Of a stretch of DNA of 64,000 bases, positions 9,967 through 22,072 are shown piece by piece. Position numbers and translations under genes: made by a program. The notes beneath the pieces were generated by a model. The model was not told the DNA's origin. It did not search any database and saw nothing but the letters and a program-made list of their open reading frames with translations. This stretch comes from Euglena gracilis (taxonomy: Eukaryota; Euglenida; Euglenophyceae; Euglenales): the NCBI GenBank assembly GCA_039621445.1, contig CP154956.1, forward strand, positions 35,313,437 to 35,377,436. The letters run 5' to 3'. How positions within the stretch are numbered: position 1 is the first letter of the stretch; every line of letters starts with the position of its first letter.

Positions 9967-11391
9967 ACCCAGGGGGGTTGAATGCCATCCCTGATGAGTT
10001 GACATGTTGTTGGGGGGGCATTTTTTGTCCACCATTTTAGGCTGTTTTGCAGCCTTTGATGGAGGGGGGTGTCTCCCCATTTTTCCTCCATGGAATTTAT
10101 TTCTTGGATCAGATGATTTTGGGGGGGCTGGGCTGGGGGTGTTGGACATTTTAGGCTTTTTTGCAACCTTTGATGGAGGGGGGTGTCTCCCCCTCTTTCC
10201 CCCATTGAATTTATTTTCTGGATAAGATGATTCTGGGGGGGGTTGGTTTGGGGGTGTTGGACATTGCACCCCTAGGTCCCCTAGGGCTTGGGCCCTTGGA
10301 AAAAGAAATTTTTTCTGGGGGGATGTGCATGCACTCTCTCCCTCTCTGCTCACCTCTCTGGATGATCTTGTTGTTGGAAGACATACCATAGGGCTTAATG
10401 CCCTGTTTGGCCTATCTGGTCTTCTCCAGGTTGATGTGGTTGGTTCACATACCATAGGGGGGCCTCTGTGGGTCCCCCCTCTTGATTGAATCATTGGGAA
10501 TTGAGGAATAATTGTTGGAGGGGTTCCTGCCCCTCCCTCCATAAGGGCCACTGTGGGTCCCTTTTCCTCCTGGGGCTGGGTCAATGAAAGGGCCACTGTG
10601 GGTCCCTTTTCCCCCATTTTTGGCAGAGGGCCTCTGTGGGTCCCTCGGGGGATTTCTCCAGCAGCTGCCTTAGCTTCTTGGTGGCCACTGTGGGTCCACC
10701 CTGCTGGTGCTTTAGCTTCTTGGTGGCCACTGTGGGTCCACCCTGCTGGTCTCCAAGGTTTCCATGTATAAATTTTTTTCCATAATCCATCTTGTGGTCT
10801 TCCAGGCCTTGATTTCTTCTTGGCCTCCAACCCCATTGGAAATCTGGGGGGGCTGCTGTGGCCCCCCCTTGTCCCCTTGAGAGGGGCTGTTGTGATAGAT
10901 GAATTGGGGGGGTTGGACAGACCTTTTCTGCCCCTTCCTGAGGGGATTTGCTTGAAAAACTGGCCCCCATGGCCCCTGTGGTGTTGACCTCCTTGGCCTT
11001 GGTTCCATCTCCCCATCTTCTGGCCAATTTGTGCCCAGGCTGCTGGGCGCCTTTGGGGGAGATGCCCCTGATGTGTGGGCTTTGATTGGCCAAGCATTTT
11101 GCGTTTGAAGCATTTTGGGTCCCCATGGCCCATTCTTTGCCCACAAAGGGCTGGTGCTGGCTTCTGTCTTCTGGGCCTTCTGGCCACTGTGGTCCAAGGA
11201 CCGTGGCCGTCACTGGGGGGGGTTTTGGGCTGGGAAATTTCTGGGGTGGGGGGCTGGGTGGGAAGAACGGCCACGGTTTGCCACGTGATGACCGCATCTC
11301 CAAGTTCTCCAGCTGCTGCGGCATCTGCTCCAGGACGTCGGCGGCCGTGAAATTCCAATTTCTTCTCAACTGCATTGTTCATTGAAGTCAA
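9967..11391 (-). CDS. Gag-like upstream frame of the minus-strand retroelement
   Basis: About 476 codons are open from 11391 to the insertion point at 9966; the remaining 50-odd codons of the open frame run into the inserted LTR and are not original. The protein is rich in Pro, Gly, Gln, Lys and His, has a basic His/Gly segment containing CGQRMGHGDPKC (possibly a degenerate zinc knuckle) and repeated GPTVA and HQEAKA-type motifs, produced by repeats of GCCACTGTGGGTCC in the DNA at 10450-10745. Position upstream of the RT and composition suggest a nucleocapsid-like protein. In another phase the RT frame already runs here (from about 10205), so the two frames overlap, as expected for frameshifting or reinitiation. 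Function is inferred from position; no domain is identified with certainty. Confidence 0.55.
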
Positions 11392-12562
11392 ATTTAAAAT
11401 TTGATAATTGACTTTTGATTTGATATTCGTCTGGTTCGTGTCCTTCTGGATATTGAATTGATATTGACTTCTTTTCTTGGTTCTTCTTCGTTCGTGAACT
11501 CTTCTCCTTTCTTCTGGGTGTCGAAGGGCAATTTAGGACTCAACCAACTCCGGCAAAAAAAGGCACTAAGCGGGACCTCCCAACCCAGCGCAGCGAACAA
11601 TCGCACAACAAACCGCCGGCGAGCAAGGCATGGCCTCACAATGGCAAAGTGCGGAGCCCGAGGTGCCAAAAAATTTACCTGACAGTGGCTCTTTTTAAAA
11701 GGGGGAAATCCTTCGGGGACCGGGACCTCCACACTTGGTAGCTTTGCGGGGGGCGGAGAGTCCATTTGGGGTCTTGAAAAGAAGCCTTCCCCCCGAAAAA
11801 TTAACGCCCTTAGCCTCAGTTTTGGGTTGCCGGTTGGGGCAGCCTGGGCACGAAGTCCCCACTTGCCACCACGTCGAAAACCCTCGGGGGGCCGGGGAGG
11901 GCTTTTCAAAAGTGGTCTGCTGAACTCCGCACTTCGAGATGGCGAGGTGCACCGCCTTTTGAATGGGCAAGTTGCGGCCCCCCAAAGCGCAAGGGCAAAG
12001 AGCGGACCCCCAAAGGACAATCCCCCCCCCCAGAAAAAAACGCTCAGCTGCAACAAAGAAATTTTTCCTCACTTCTCTGGACCTTCTTTGCGCGAATGCC
12101 TTCAAAAAAAAAGCAAAACACACTTCCGTCCACTACTACACAACCCCGCCCCCGAAAAAAAAATAGATAAAGAAAAGAACACCCAGTTTCAAGCAGATTG
12201 GGCCCTTGACTACTCCGAAACTGCTGAAACAGAGCATACCACGCGATGGTCGCAACTGCCTGTGGGTTCCAATCTTCCTTTCGCAGTGCGATTGTCAAAT
12301 AAAATGGCAATTCACCAAGTGACAATGGGTTCGACCGCCCCTTTGCGGTCAGTGAGGGAACCAGCTCATGAATGTGCCCAGAATCATCAGTCCAGCCATA
12401 AACTGCCAAGTCCCAAAGAAATAGAACAAGAAGACCAACACCCCTTGCAATGGATACGAAGCCATCCACCTAGAAATGGAAGGGGTTTTTTTGAGAAGAC
12501 TTCAAGAAAAACAAAAAAAATTGATTGTTCATTGTTCATTTTGAGGGTGTTTGTGGTCACAA
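11392..12562. other. Possible upstream part of the retroelement, otherwise empty
   Basis: The sequence just upstream of the gag-like frame is AT-rich with repeated TTGATATTGA-like words (11400-11470), then mixed sequence. I find no second copy of it that would mark a terminal repeat of the minus-strand element, and no exon. Confidence 0.3.
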
Positions 12563-12564
12563 TA

Positions 12565-13010
12565 CCCGCCCCCCCCCCCCCCCGGGCAATTGTCGCGTGA
12601 CAAATCGGGCAGCACGGAGGGGGGTGACAATTTCCCGGGGTGACAATTTGGCCGGCACAGAGGGGGGTGACAATTGCCCAGGGGCGTCAACTGCCCGGGG
12701 GCGTCAATTGCCCACCCATGTAGGCCACATTAAATCCAAATGACCAACCATCTGTGAACACGCAAAAATGCAGCTATGGTTGTGATATTGTGCAGAGCAT
12801 TTGGTAGGTGACATTTCTCAGCACGTTGAAGCGAAATAGAGGATCAATCGAGTCGTGTGGGCGAAAAGAAAATTCACAAACATCTTCTGTGGGGGAGGGG
12901 GAGACAAATTGGGCAGCACGGACGGGGGTGACAATTTCCCGGGGTGACAAATTGGCTGGCACAGCCAGGGGTGACAATTGCCCAGGGGCCTCAATTGCCC
13001 GGGGGGGGGG
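12565..13010. mobile_element. Short TA-inserted element with C/G-tract ends (copy 1)
   Basis: The element begins with C-tract-GGGCAATTG and ends CAATTGCCC-G-tract, flanked by TA (12563-12564 and 13011-13012). It is 446 bp and matches 31446-31892 at high identity. Both ends also carry a ~110-bp module in direct orientation (12583-12700 and 12900-13010) built from repeats of GTGACAATTTCCCGGGG and TGACAATTGCCC. The 200-bp middle has no open frame. TA duplication suggests a Tc1/mariner-type transposase acting in trans. Confidence 0.85.
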
Positions 13011-13012
13011 TA

Positions 13013-15156
13013 TGGTGTTTGTGATCTTTGGAATGCTCATTCTATTTTCCCCCTGTCAGTTTCCACTGTTGTGTGCTGACATTTTTTTGACATTTTGCGC
13101 ATCTTTTGGTGAATTCTTTCGGGGCGTCGAAGATTCCTTCTTCACAATTCTGCTGAAAATTTTGATTGATTTTTTTCATTTCCATTTGACTCCGCTGGAA
13201 AAACATGCTCAAATTCTCTTGTGTTACAAAAGAGTTGAGAATGGGGCCCTAGCTCCAGGTTGTGACATTTTATGAAATAATGCAACTTCATAAAATGGTG
13301 CGTCAGAGGGGTCGTATTGCAACCAATACCAGAATAAGCACAGAAGGAAAAAGATAACGAAACAAGACAAAAGACACTCAAAAAACAGGTGGGTGTCATG
13401 TAAAAAAAAACTCTCATGCCAAAACAAATTGATTTGTTGAAAAGACCAAGAATATTCAACAGCCCTCCTTTATGACGGAAAAAAAAATTGCCCACGCAAT
13501 GGTGGGAAGGGTGGCGACCTCTTCCCAGTGAGCTCAAATTTTCTGAAGAGACCTTCCTGCCACATTTGGAAAAATTGTGCATTGAAAATTGAACGTGGGA
13601 GACAATGATGGAAAAATAATTCTTACGAGAGAAATGTGATAGAAAAATAAAAATTCTTAGGGGTGAGATTGGTTTGCCCCCGCAACCAACCAACCAACCA
13701 TGCCTCCATCATCAACCGACAAGGAAAAAAAATCTCGCAGGCGCACCGCAACCGCAGCTTGAAATGCAGCTTGTCCTCCACGGGTGGTTGCACCACCCGC
13801 TGAAGCCTGTGGGACAGGAGTTCCCAACCGCGAACTCCTCCCAAACACTGCCTTGAGCAATTGCAGAGCCCTCCCCCCCCAGCGTGGCCGAAAAATCTCA
13901 AAATTTTGGGGAGCTATTACCCCCCAAATAATTTGCCCTCGGGCCGGGAAATTGGTCGGAAAAATAATAACCAGGGGGGGGGTGAAAGGAAGTATCACTC
14001 CCGCAGGATGTGAAGGATTCCTTGGGATCCTTCGGTCTATTGTTTTTTTTTCTTCAAGATAAGTTCAGCCACAGACCGAATTTTCACTTTGCATGAGCCG
14101 GAACACTCGGCGTCACAATTTTATTTGTTGGCTTCCGCCACTTGGCAGATTTCTCAAATTGGTGTCAAATTGGGTCGTGATGAATGGAGAGGGGGGGTTT
14201 TGTGTCAGACAATAAAACTGGGGGGGGGTCTGCCTCCTTTGGTTTTTTTGCACAAGGATTTTCTCTGGTAAATATCAGGAATATCCAATTTCTTCCATTC
14301 TGAACTTTTTCTAGCATTTTGTGAAATTAACTCCATCTAAGTTCTTCGCAGAATTTGAATATTTTTCGAAATTTCATTTCGTCTTTTGTTTCAAATTTCA
14401 TTTCAAACTTTCAAACTTTTTTGACCTCCTTTCGCACCTTGAACCCTTGCTTCTGTTCATCCCCCCCCCCCGATGTGATACCTCCCCCCCCCCAAGTAAG
14501 TTGGATGAACCCTCCCCCCCAAATAATAACCCCCCCAAATAATGCCCCCCCCCCCCCTCGGGCCAGGACTTCGGTGACCGAGTTCATACCCCCCCCCCCA
14601 CTTTTAGGCCGACGACCCGGATTGACCTGAAAATGTAGGTAAAAGCAACAAACTTTTACAATAAATTACAAAAAAAATCGATTTTTCTGGATCATCTGGC
14701 TTCCAAAAGTGCTAATTTCATGAGAAACTAAAATAAATTACTGAATGGGAGGGGAGAGAATTCAGTGCCAAAGAAAATTGGAGGTGGGAAATTTTGGCAG
14801 TAAAATGGTGTGGAAATACTTGGCGGGATTTCAGGGGGGAAAACGTTGGAAAATTTTGGCAGACTGTCAAAAATCAAACACCCGAGCACTTCCGTGAATG
14901 ATTTTCATTGAAAACAGGGGGCAGGTCCAAAAAAAATTCCGAAAAACACGTGGAAAAATTTCGCAGTCTCGGCCAAAAAAAAGGGATATTTTTTTAAATA
15001 TTTGGCAGGATTTCGTTCCAACGTTTTTTACATCTTTTTTTTGGAAACCAATCCCCCCAGGTTCACAAATCAGGTGCATGTGTTTCCATGGGTGTGAAAA
15101 GGGCCACTGCAGGGATGTGATCCATGCAGCGGCCAACATGCTTATAGAGTGCACAC
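13013..15156. other. Non-coding, C-run rich
   Basis: No convincing exon is seen. CCCCCCAAATAAT-type words recur at 13918, 14518 and 14535, and again at 19885 and 21180, suggesting fragments of one repeat family. This is probably 3' flank or intron of the minus-strand gene that starts to show exons at 15157. Confidence 0.35.
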
Positions 15157-15272
15157 CTCAGCAGGCGGCGGACCAGCCATGCATTCTCGGAGGGCAGGAT
15201 TGGCTTCTCGTCGGGGTCCCCCACGAAGACCACATGCAGCGACGTGCGCGGACACCGCCGGCCCTCCAGGAT
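15157..15272 (-). CDS. Exon, SMPD4-like gene (candidate)
   Basis: On the minus strand an acceptor TTGCCAG precedes, and a donor GAG|GTGTGC follows, a 116-nt coding island. It reads through SLHVVFVGDPDEKPIL and PSENAWLVRRLL, with G/C at most third positions, and no stop. The PSE-N-LVRRLL block resembles a segment in the middle of SMPD4/neutral sphingomyelinase-3 proteins, after the conserved F-E-WL block. It is the most downstream exon I recognise; the C-terminal part of the protein is not seen in the window's first 15 kb, where the retroelements lie. Splicing is inferred. Confidence 0.6.
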
Positions 15273-15660
15273 CTGGCAACAGCCACAGCAGCCAATTCAC
15301 AAGCATTGGTGCCCTCTGGCATCACAACACCATATGCACATTCACAGCCTCATTCACATCCCTACCTCAAATTGAAAAACAAACACACACAAAAACACCC
15401 ATACGCACTCCCAACACATTCCCAACACATTCGACCAGAAATGCTCTGGAAAAACATGGAAAAACAGGGGAGGGATTGAGAATATCCCAGTGAACACTGG
15501 TCGGCACAGGGGAAAAAAATGATTCCTGGCATCCTTGGACCATCGCCCACCCAAACATGAAAAAACAAAATCGCCCATGACACGTAACCTGAACATTTTT
15601 TGGACCAGCGCTTGCCGGCAAGCCTTTTCAAAGGGGCGGCCCATAACAAGAAATTTTCTG

Positions 15661-15988
<328 letters not shown>

Positions 15989-16148
15989 CTGCAGAAGGAA
16001 AATGGGAGAAAAGAACAACAGCTGCGATGGGACAGATACCTGGGATATGGATGCACTACAAATGCACTCAGTGCACACAACGCATACACACACAAACACA
16101 ACACTCGCACAACATACACACACACACACAGAACACAGACGTGTGAGT

Positions 16149-16184
<36 letters not shown>

Positions 16185-18346
16185 GCGCGCGCGCACACAC
16201 ACACACACACACACAGCTGCAATTTAGCTTGCTTGTCCGGGCTTACATTACAGTTCTTGAGCTCAAAAATTAAATTTGCACAATTTTGTCCGAATTCACC
16301 TCTGTTGGTTGGAATCACTTAAAAAAAACAAACGCATCAAGCGAAACTTGTCATGGAACTTGCATTGCAAAAAACAACTGTGAACACCAGCCTGAAAAAG
16401 AAAGCCAAATAAAGGCAGGAACCGATACCCCAATGAGCTCCTGGACTCCAAAGAAATCGTTCACCTTGGTGGTCAACTCTGCCATGTCATCCAAGAAGTC
16501 CAGTGGGCCGTTAGCCTGATAGAACATGGAGCCTCACCAATGGGTCGAATGGACTAGTTGTTACACTAGACAAAAAAGTCACACATCTGTCGACAACTCG
16601 TCACTCACCACTGCAACCCCCCCTTGGGTAAAGTTCCAGGCACCAAACCCCGGCTTCTGACCAATGGCTGCTGACTGGCTGGACCCCCCCACCACAGGCA
16701 AATGGGGCCCCTCCAGCATAATTTAACGACGCTCTTCCCCCCAGTTTTTTTCAGGGGGGGGGGGCGCGGCATGGCATGATAACCACAGTGCATGTTACCA
16801 TAACAGTGGATGGCAGTGTGCTTTCTTTTTGTTATGAACACATTGGACCAACGAAGGACCAGAAAAGTGAGGAAACTCTTTGTTGTGCAATTGAATGGTC
16901 TGTGCTGGGGGGGGGGACGGGTGTGTTTGGCCAAACGAAGCTTCATACAGAGGCAGATTCTTGGCAAGGGGATTGTCTTAGGGCTTTGGGCCGGTCTTCT
17001 GGAAGAAACTGGACCAGCTCTCTTGGAAGGGGAGACGCTCGTCCCCGACTTTTGAAAATGAAAATTATTCATCCCCCTTCGCTGATGGGGAAAAAGTCGC
17101 TGGCGGGTTGGAAAACTCAATTTATTCTGAAAACACGGACGTTGTCATTGGGGGCAGCCCACCCGCGAGGAGACAGCGGGTACCCAAAGAAGAATTGTCC
17201 TTTGGGGGGCCTCCCTGGGTCCTGGGCTGGAGCTGGGCCTGACCCGGGGTGGAACCGGGCACCAAAAAATCGGATCGCGAAAATGTCCAAAAAACTGCCA
17301 ATTATGCAAAAATCGTTGTTTTTTTTATCTCAAATTTGTCCTGGCCAGCCCTTTCCCGACCCATTTTGGCCATTTTCGACCATTTTTGGCCGAAAGCAAA
17401 ATCCGGTACAATCCAGCTGTCTGTAAATAAAACTGGTTAAGGGGGGGTCCTCCTGGAAAAAGGCTGATGGCTGGAAAAAGGCTGCTGGCTGGCTTTGACC
17501 CTGGCCTTTACATTGAGTGGGCTTTCCACACACCTTTCACCAACAATGGGAAGTAGCTTAGAGTTGGCTGTGAAACGCTTGGTAGTGGCAAAAGCACTCA
17601 GTGACTTCATCGACTGGCTTGCATTTCCCGAAATGCCGCACTTTCCGTCCATCGTGTTTCCCCAAATATAAGCAATCGGTTGCTCAGATTTTCTCAGGGT
17701 TTGCTCAGGGTTTCTGAAAAACGGCTCCAGGGGTTCCTTATATTTGGGAGTTGCTTACAATTCGCTTATTTCTGGCATTTCTATGTCATTTTAATGAAAA
17801 TTGATACACTTGGTCCAGTCGGGGTTGCTTATATTTGGGGTTTGCTTGCAGAGGGGGTTGCTGATGTTGGGGGGGGGGGGGTTTCAGGGTGGAAAAAAAT
17901 TATTACGGTAGAATAAAATTTTGGTAAAATACCAAATTTTAACACAATTATTTTTACCCTAATTTTCGACTGTCAGCTTCCAACACCCTCTTCCGTGAAA
18001 TCACAGCCCAAAGCGACAAAAAACGGTTGGTAAAATGGTTGGTCAAAACGCCCGAAAATGACAAAAAACCATAAACGTATGGCAAATAATGTCCCTTGAT
18101 GGTGTTCTTGAGGCAAAATATCCAGAGTTTGTTCAATTTACTCAATGAAAAGCACGAGCAAAACAACTCAACAATTGGCAAAAAAGTGGTTGAATACCAA
18201 ATTTTACCGAAATTGATTTTCCAAAATTGAAAATTTGCCAAATATTTTTTACCATTTAGTACTTTGTTACCGAAATTTTTGTCAACGTTAAATTTTAAAT
18301 AAAAATTTTAAATAAAATTTTAAATAAAAAATTTTTTTGTGGCAGC
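15989..18346. other. Intron-like stretch
   Basis: It contains a second CA tract (16148-16214, with a CG-alternating patch at 16181-16193), repeated TTGGCCATTTTCGACC-like words at 17365-17395, and AAATATAAGC/GCTTATATTT motifs at 17666, 17738 and 17828 that recur at 59075-59300. I see no exon. Confidence 0.4.
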
Positions 18347-18815
18347 AAGATTTTACTTGCCCCCCCCCCGGGGCAGGCCAAGTAAAATCTCCAGGACGAT
18401 AGCAACACCTGCGTCCGACCCCGGGGGAAAGTCGGGGTTATGGTTTGGGATAGGGTTTGGGTTACGACAGATTCCTGGAGGGCTCCCCTTTTAGGAATTT
18501 AGGGAGAAATTAGGCCGTATTTCCGACCGATTTAGGCAGAATTTAGGTCGAATTTGGGGGATCTTCAGTCGAAAATGTGACCTAAAAATCTTCTGAAAAC
18601 GGGACGTTGTCCTGAAAAATGCCAATTCTCGGCATGCCAATCCTAACCCTAACCCTATTCCTCAAATTAAGTGCGGAATCTCCCCGGATCCGACCCCTTT
18701 CCCCCGGATCCGGTGCCATTCTGACTGGGACCGAAAAGGGGGGGAAATCAGATGCGCGTGCTGCTACATGCCTCCCACCCCCCTGGAGATTTTACTTGCC
18801 CCCCCCCCCCGGGGC
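18347..18815. mobile_element. Possible foldback element with telomere-like core
   Basis: CAAGTAAAATCTCCAGG at 18382-18398 is inverted as CCTGGAGATTTTACTTG at 18781-18797; both are adjacent to C-tract-GGGGCA sequence. The interior contains CCTAACCCTAACCCTATTCC (18640) and GGGATAGGGTTTGGG (18466), the same telomere-like words found in the three composite elements further right. No clear target duplication was found. Confidence 0.5.
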
Positions 18816-19004
18816 AAAAAAAATATTGCTGGCGTTTTTGTTACCCTGTGCCAACTCGGACAGAAGGTGGAGGGGAGGGTGGGGTACAGGCACACCTTCC
18901 AAACCCTGAAGCCAATCCTCCACGGCGGGAGAAAGACATGCCAACCCGTCACCAAACCCACACCATGGGTGGCACACCCAGGCGGCCTCCAGCAGCGTCT
19001 CCAC

Positions 19005-19084
19005 CTGGCCGAGCCGGTCGGCGGTGAACAGCGGGATGACCTCCCGCGGTCCGAGGCCCGGCCGGCCCAGGGGGCCCAGCTCCC
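19005..19084 (-). CDS. Exon, SMPD4-like gene (candidate)
   Basis: An 80-nt island between acceptor TGTGCGCAG and donor GGCCAG|GTGGAG reads ELGPLGRPGLGPREVIPLFT then ADRLGQ. Reading may continue for ten codons past this donor to a second GT, so the 3' limit is uncertain. Codon usage is strongly G/C-ending. Function of the segment is unknown. Confidence 0.5.
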
Positions 19085-19880
19085 CTGCGCACATGTGATG
19101 TGGGTGCTGGCGCCCCCCCCCCCCCCTGTACCGCTGCCCTCCCTCTGGTGGTGGCCCACCGCCCGGGGGCCGATCCTACCGGGGAGGTGGCCCGTGAAAG
19201 GTTTGGGCGGCCGGAAAAGGCCGCCACGGCCAGCCTCGTGCCACACCCAAAATTGCAGCGGGAGAGAATTCCTCCGGGCCGCTGGCGCTGCCCGGAGGGG
19301 GGGGGGGTTCCTGACGCGGTCACACCCCACAAGTAAACTTCAGGGGATATGGGGCCGGCGCACACCCAAGCCGGAGATCATACGGCGCTCGTCGAGCCCA
19401 ATGAACCTGGGAAAGCGCAAATGCAGTGTATCCACGTCCCATGCCAGATAAACATATCTGGAATTGAACACACGTGTGCAACTCCGTTCTCTGAAAAGCA
19501 AAACAAACCCCCCAAATAAATAATGTTCTTCCACAAATGATATCCCTCCCTGCCTGGGTCATGACTTTTTTTCGGGCGATAATGAACCCCCCCCCCCCAT
19601 TCCTTCACTGACCGCCACAGAAAAAATGTGTTTCCTGGGAGCTGGAACCATATTTTAAAATGGGCAAAAAAAATTCATAACTGATTTCTACCAATTTTCG
19701 GACGGAAGGAATGGGACAAAAATTACACCTACCATGAATTTTGATGGTGTTCACGATATATAAAATGGATTTTGTTCTCAAAACCTGTCACCCAAAAAAA
19801 GGTTTTAATTACGTTTTTTTTTTGCGAAATAATATCCCCCCCCTGGGGGTGACCTTCGACCAACCAAATGATATTCTAAC

Positions 19881-19930
19881 AGCTTGAATCCCCAAATAAT
19901 ATTCCAGGAAATTACTCAGGGGATTCAAGC
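19881..19930. repeat. Small inverted repeat overlapping an exon end
   Basis: AGCTTGAATCCCC (19881) and GGGGATTCAAGCT (19918) form a 13-bp stem around CCCCAAATAATATT-type sequence. The apparent stop codon of the neighbouring exon lies inside it. Confidence 0.6.
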
Positions 19931-20043
19931 TGTGACTGTTTGATGGAGAGGGTGGGGACACACGAGTCCTCCAGCTTGACGAGGTCTGCGCTGATGCGCT
20001 GCAGCGCCTCCCGCAGGGGAGGGCACGAGAACGCCTGCAGCAG
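19912..20043 (-). CDS. Exon, SMPD4-like gene (candidate), with in-frame stop
   Basis: After an acceptor CCCCTGCACAG the frame reads LLQAFSCPPLREALQRISAD then LVKLEDSCVPTLS and stops at TAA (19912-19914). The first ~30 codons look like a genuine amphipathic helix with G/C-ending codons. The tail enters a small inverted repeat and may be read-through into inserted DNA, so the stop need not be the real end of the gene; exons of the same style continue to 15157. Confidence 0.5.
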   Translation of the reverse strand: MLQAFSCPPLREALQRISADLVKLEDSCVPTLSIKQSQLESPE

Positions 20044-21454
20044 CTGTGCAGGGGTGGGGGGTCCAGACGCCCAGTGGACGCCAATGGACGTTGCGTATCT
20101 CTTCGGACGGCAGCCCCTGCCCCCCAACAGTGGTACACAGGCTGCGAGGTTAGAAGAGATTAAAACAACCTGCCGTTCCTGCAGCATCGTTATTGAAAAA
20201 AAAAGGTGCCCCACAGCCTAGAATGAGAAAAATAATGCATTGCTTCACTTCCATTAAACCTCTTTCCAAGAAATTCTCCGATGCAAGAGCCACGGTGGAA
20301 ACGGCAAAGGTCTACAATCAGACAGAGATATTTTGATCTTTTTTTTTGGTGTGAGCGGTTTTTCTTGAAAAAAACCACCGGCGGGGAAATGGTTTCCACC
20401 AGAGGTGGGTTTGGCAGAAACGTGGAACGTTGGTATAAACCTGGCCCACTGGGAATCCAAACGGGAAGGGAAGTTGGACAGGCTGCAACCCCTCCCGCCA
20501 CACGGGGGGGGGGGGAGTTGAAGAGACTTTGCCGGCCACACCAAATCACGGTTCTCTAGAGGTACAAGGAAGGGAAACAGGGGAGTACTGCCATATGGGG
20601 TCGTCTTCCACCCCTCTAAAACCGTCGATTTTCCGGCAAGTTTTTTGATATGCATGTTTTTCACACCCGGAGGCACTAATCCCGCCGGCACACCGGAATA
20701 CGTATCCCGGGGATCGCAATGGGAACCCCCAATCGCTTTCCAGTTTTGGGGCCAAATCACGGTTTTCGATACCACTATCGGGGGGTTCGGTGGGCACCCC
20801 CGGAATGCATTCAATCAGCAAACCGAACCACTGGACCAACTGTCGAGGCCCATTGCCGTGAGACAGGGCAACGTCCGGCGCTTCGCTGAAGCGTGTTGAC
20901 TGAAGGGGGCACCCCACAAACCCGGGCCAGGACGCGGGGGCCGGTGTCAGCGTAGGGCTGCGATGCCGGGGGAGCGCTGGGGACCACGAAATCGTGCAAG
21001 AAACCTGCGGAGCGGGGAGAGGAGGAAAATAGTCCTTTCCTTCTCAGTCTCAAATTCTCTAATTCTTAAAAAAAAACAAAATATCTCAAAATGGTTGGCC
21101 AAATTGTTTTCAATGCCTTCAAAAATTGACTAAAAACCTTTTCAAAAGCATTCTACTAAACAACTGCAGGGCTTGATGTAATCCCCAAATTAGTAGGCCC
21201 CCCCAAATAATTGTCCCCCCACCCTGAATCTAACCAACTGCCCACACAATAACCTCCCCCAAACAATAGCCCAAATGAAAGCAAACCACTCCTTGGCCAT
21301 ATGACGGTCTCAAGAATGGTTTGGTTCTTAGCCGCCGAAACAAAAATGTGAAAAATTTGTGCTGGGGCAAAAAAATCTCCTTGGAAACTGCACACGTCCC
21401 TCATCAGACTACTGTCAATCACTATGTGGACAGTCAAAAACGCCGCGGACTTCT
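20044..21454. other. Intron-like, nothing recognised
   Basis: Mixed sequence with frames up to ~190 codons but without splice-bounded coding islands or recognisable protein. Confidence 0.35.
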
Positions 21455-22072
21455 CAACCATAGATTCACTTAGTGCCCCCCCCCCCCCCAGGGCTGGGCA
21501 ATTTTTCCCAGGCCCAAACCCACCCACCCACTTTTTTCGAAAACCCACCCACCTACGCCCCCCCCCCCCCTCCCAGGGTCAACCACCCTCCCATCCACCC
21601 AAAATCCAGCCAAATTTGGCCGAAAATGCTGCAAAAACTTTTCCGGCCCAGCCTTCTGCCGGGCCTGACCCATGGCACGCACCCCCCGGGGGGGGGGTTC
21701 CAGGGACCCCAACCCACCCACCCACCCACTCTCAGAAACCCCCCACCCCCCTGTCACGCCACCTGTTCTTGTGCCACCAATTCATTTTGGGGGCAAATCC
21801 CTTTTGTTGCTCAACTGTTGGAGGGCCCCAAAATGACAAAATCCCTTGTGTTTCCAAGTCGTTTTGGGGGGCAAATTCCTTTTGTGAGCAACAAAAGGAA
21901 TTTGCCCCCCAAAACGACTTGTATTTCCCCCACAAAACGACTTGGAAACACAAGGGATATTGTTATTTTGGGGCCCTGCAACAGTTGAGCAACAAAATGA
22001 CTTGGAAACACAAGGGATTTTGTTATTTTCAAACACAGGTGGTCACACAGGTGTTAAATGAATCTATGGTCT
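21455..22072. mobile_element. Possible element with inner foldback
   Basis: ACCATAGATTCA at 21459 is inverted as TGAATCTATGGT at 22059. Inside, an inverted repeat with roughly 70-bp arms (about 21820-21893 and 21899-21975) centres on a GAGCA loop; its arms contain GGGCCCCAAAATGACAAAAT and CAAGTCGTTTTGGGGGGCAA. A third partial copy follows to 22030. CAAGTCGTTTTGGGGGGCA recurs at 45990-46009 inside the first composite element. The outer boundary lacks a clean target duplication. Confidence 0.5.

Noticed and set aside
16776-17426. 216-codon plus-strand frame
   Set aside because: No family resemblance, poor codon bias, and it covers repeated non-coding words.
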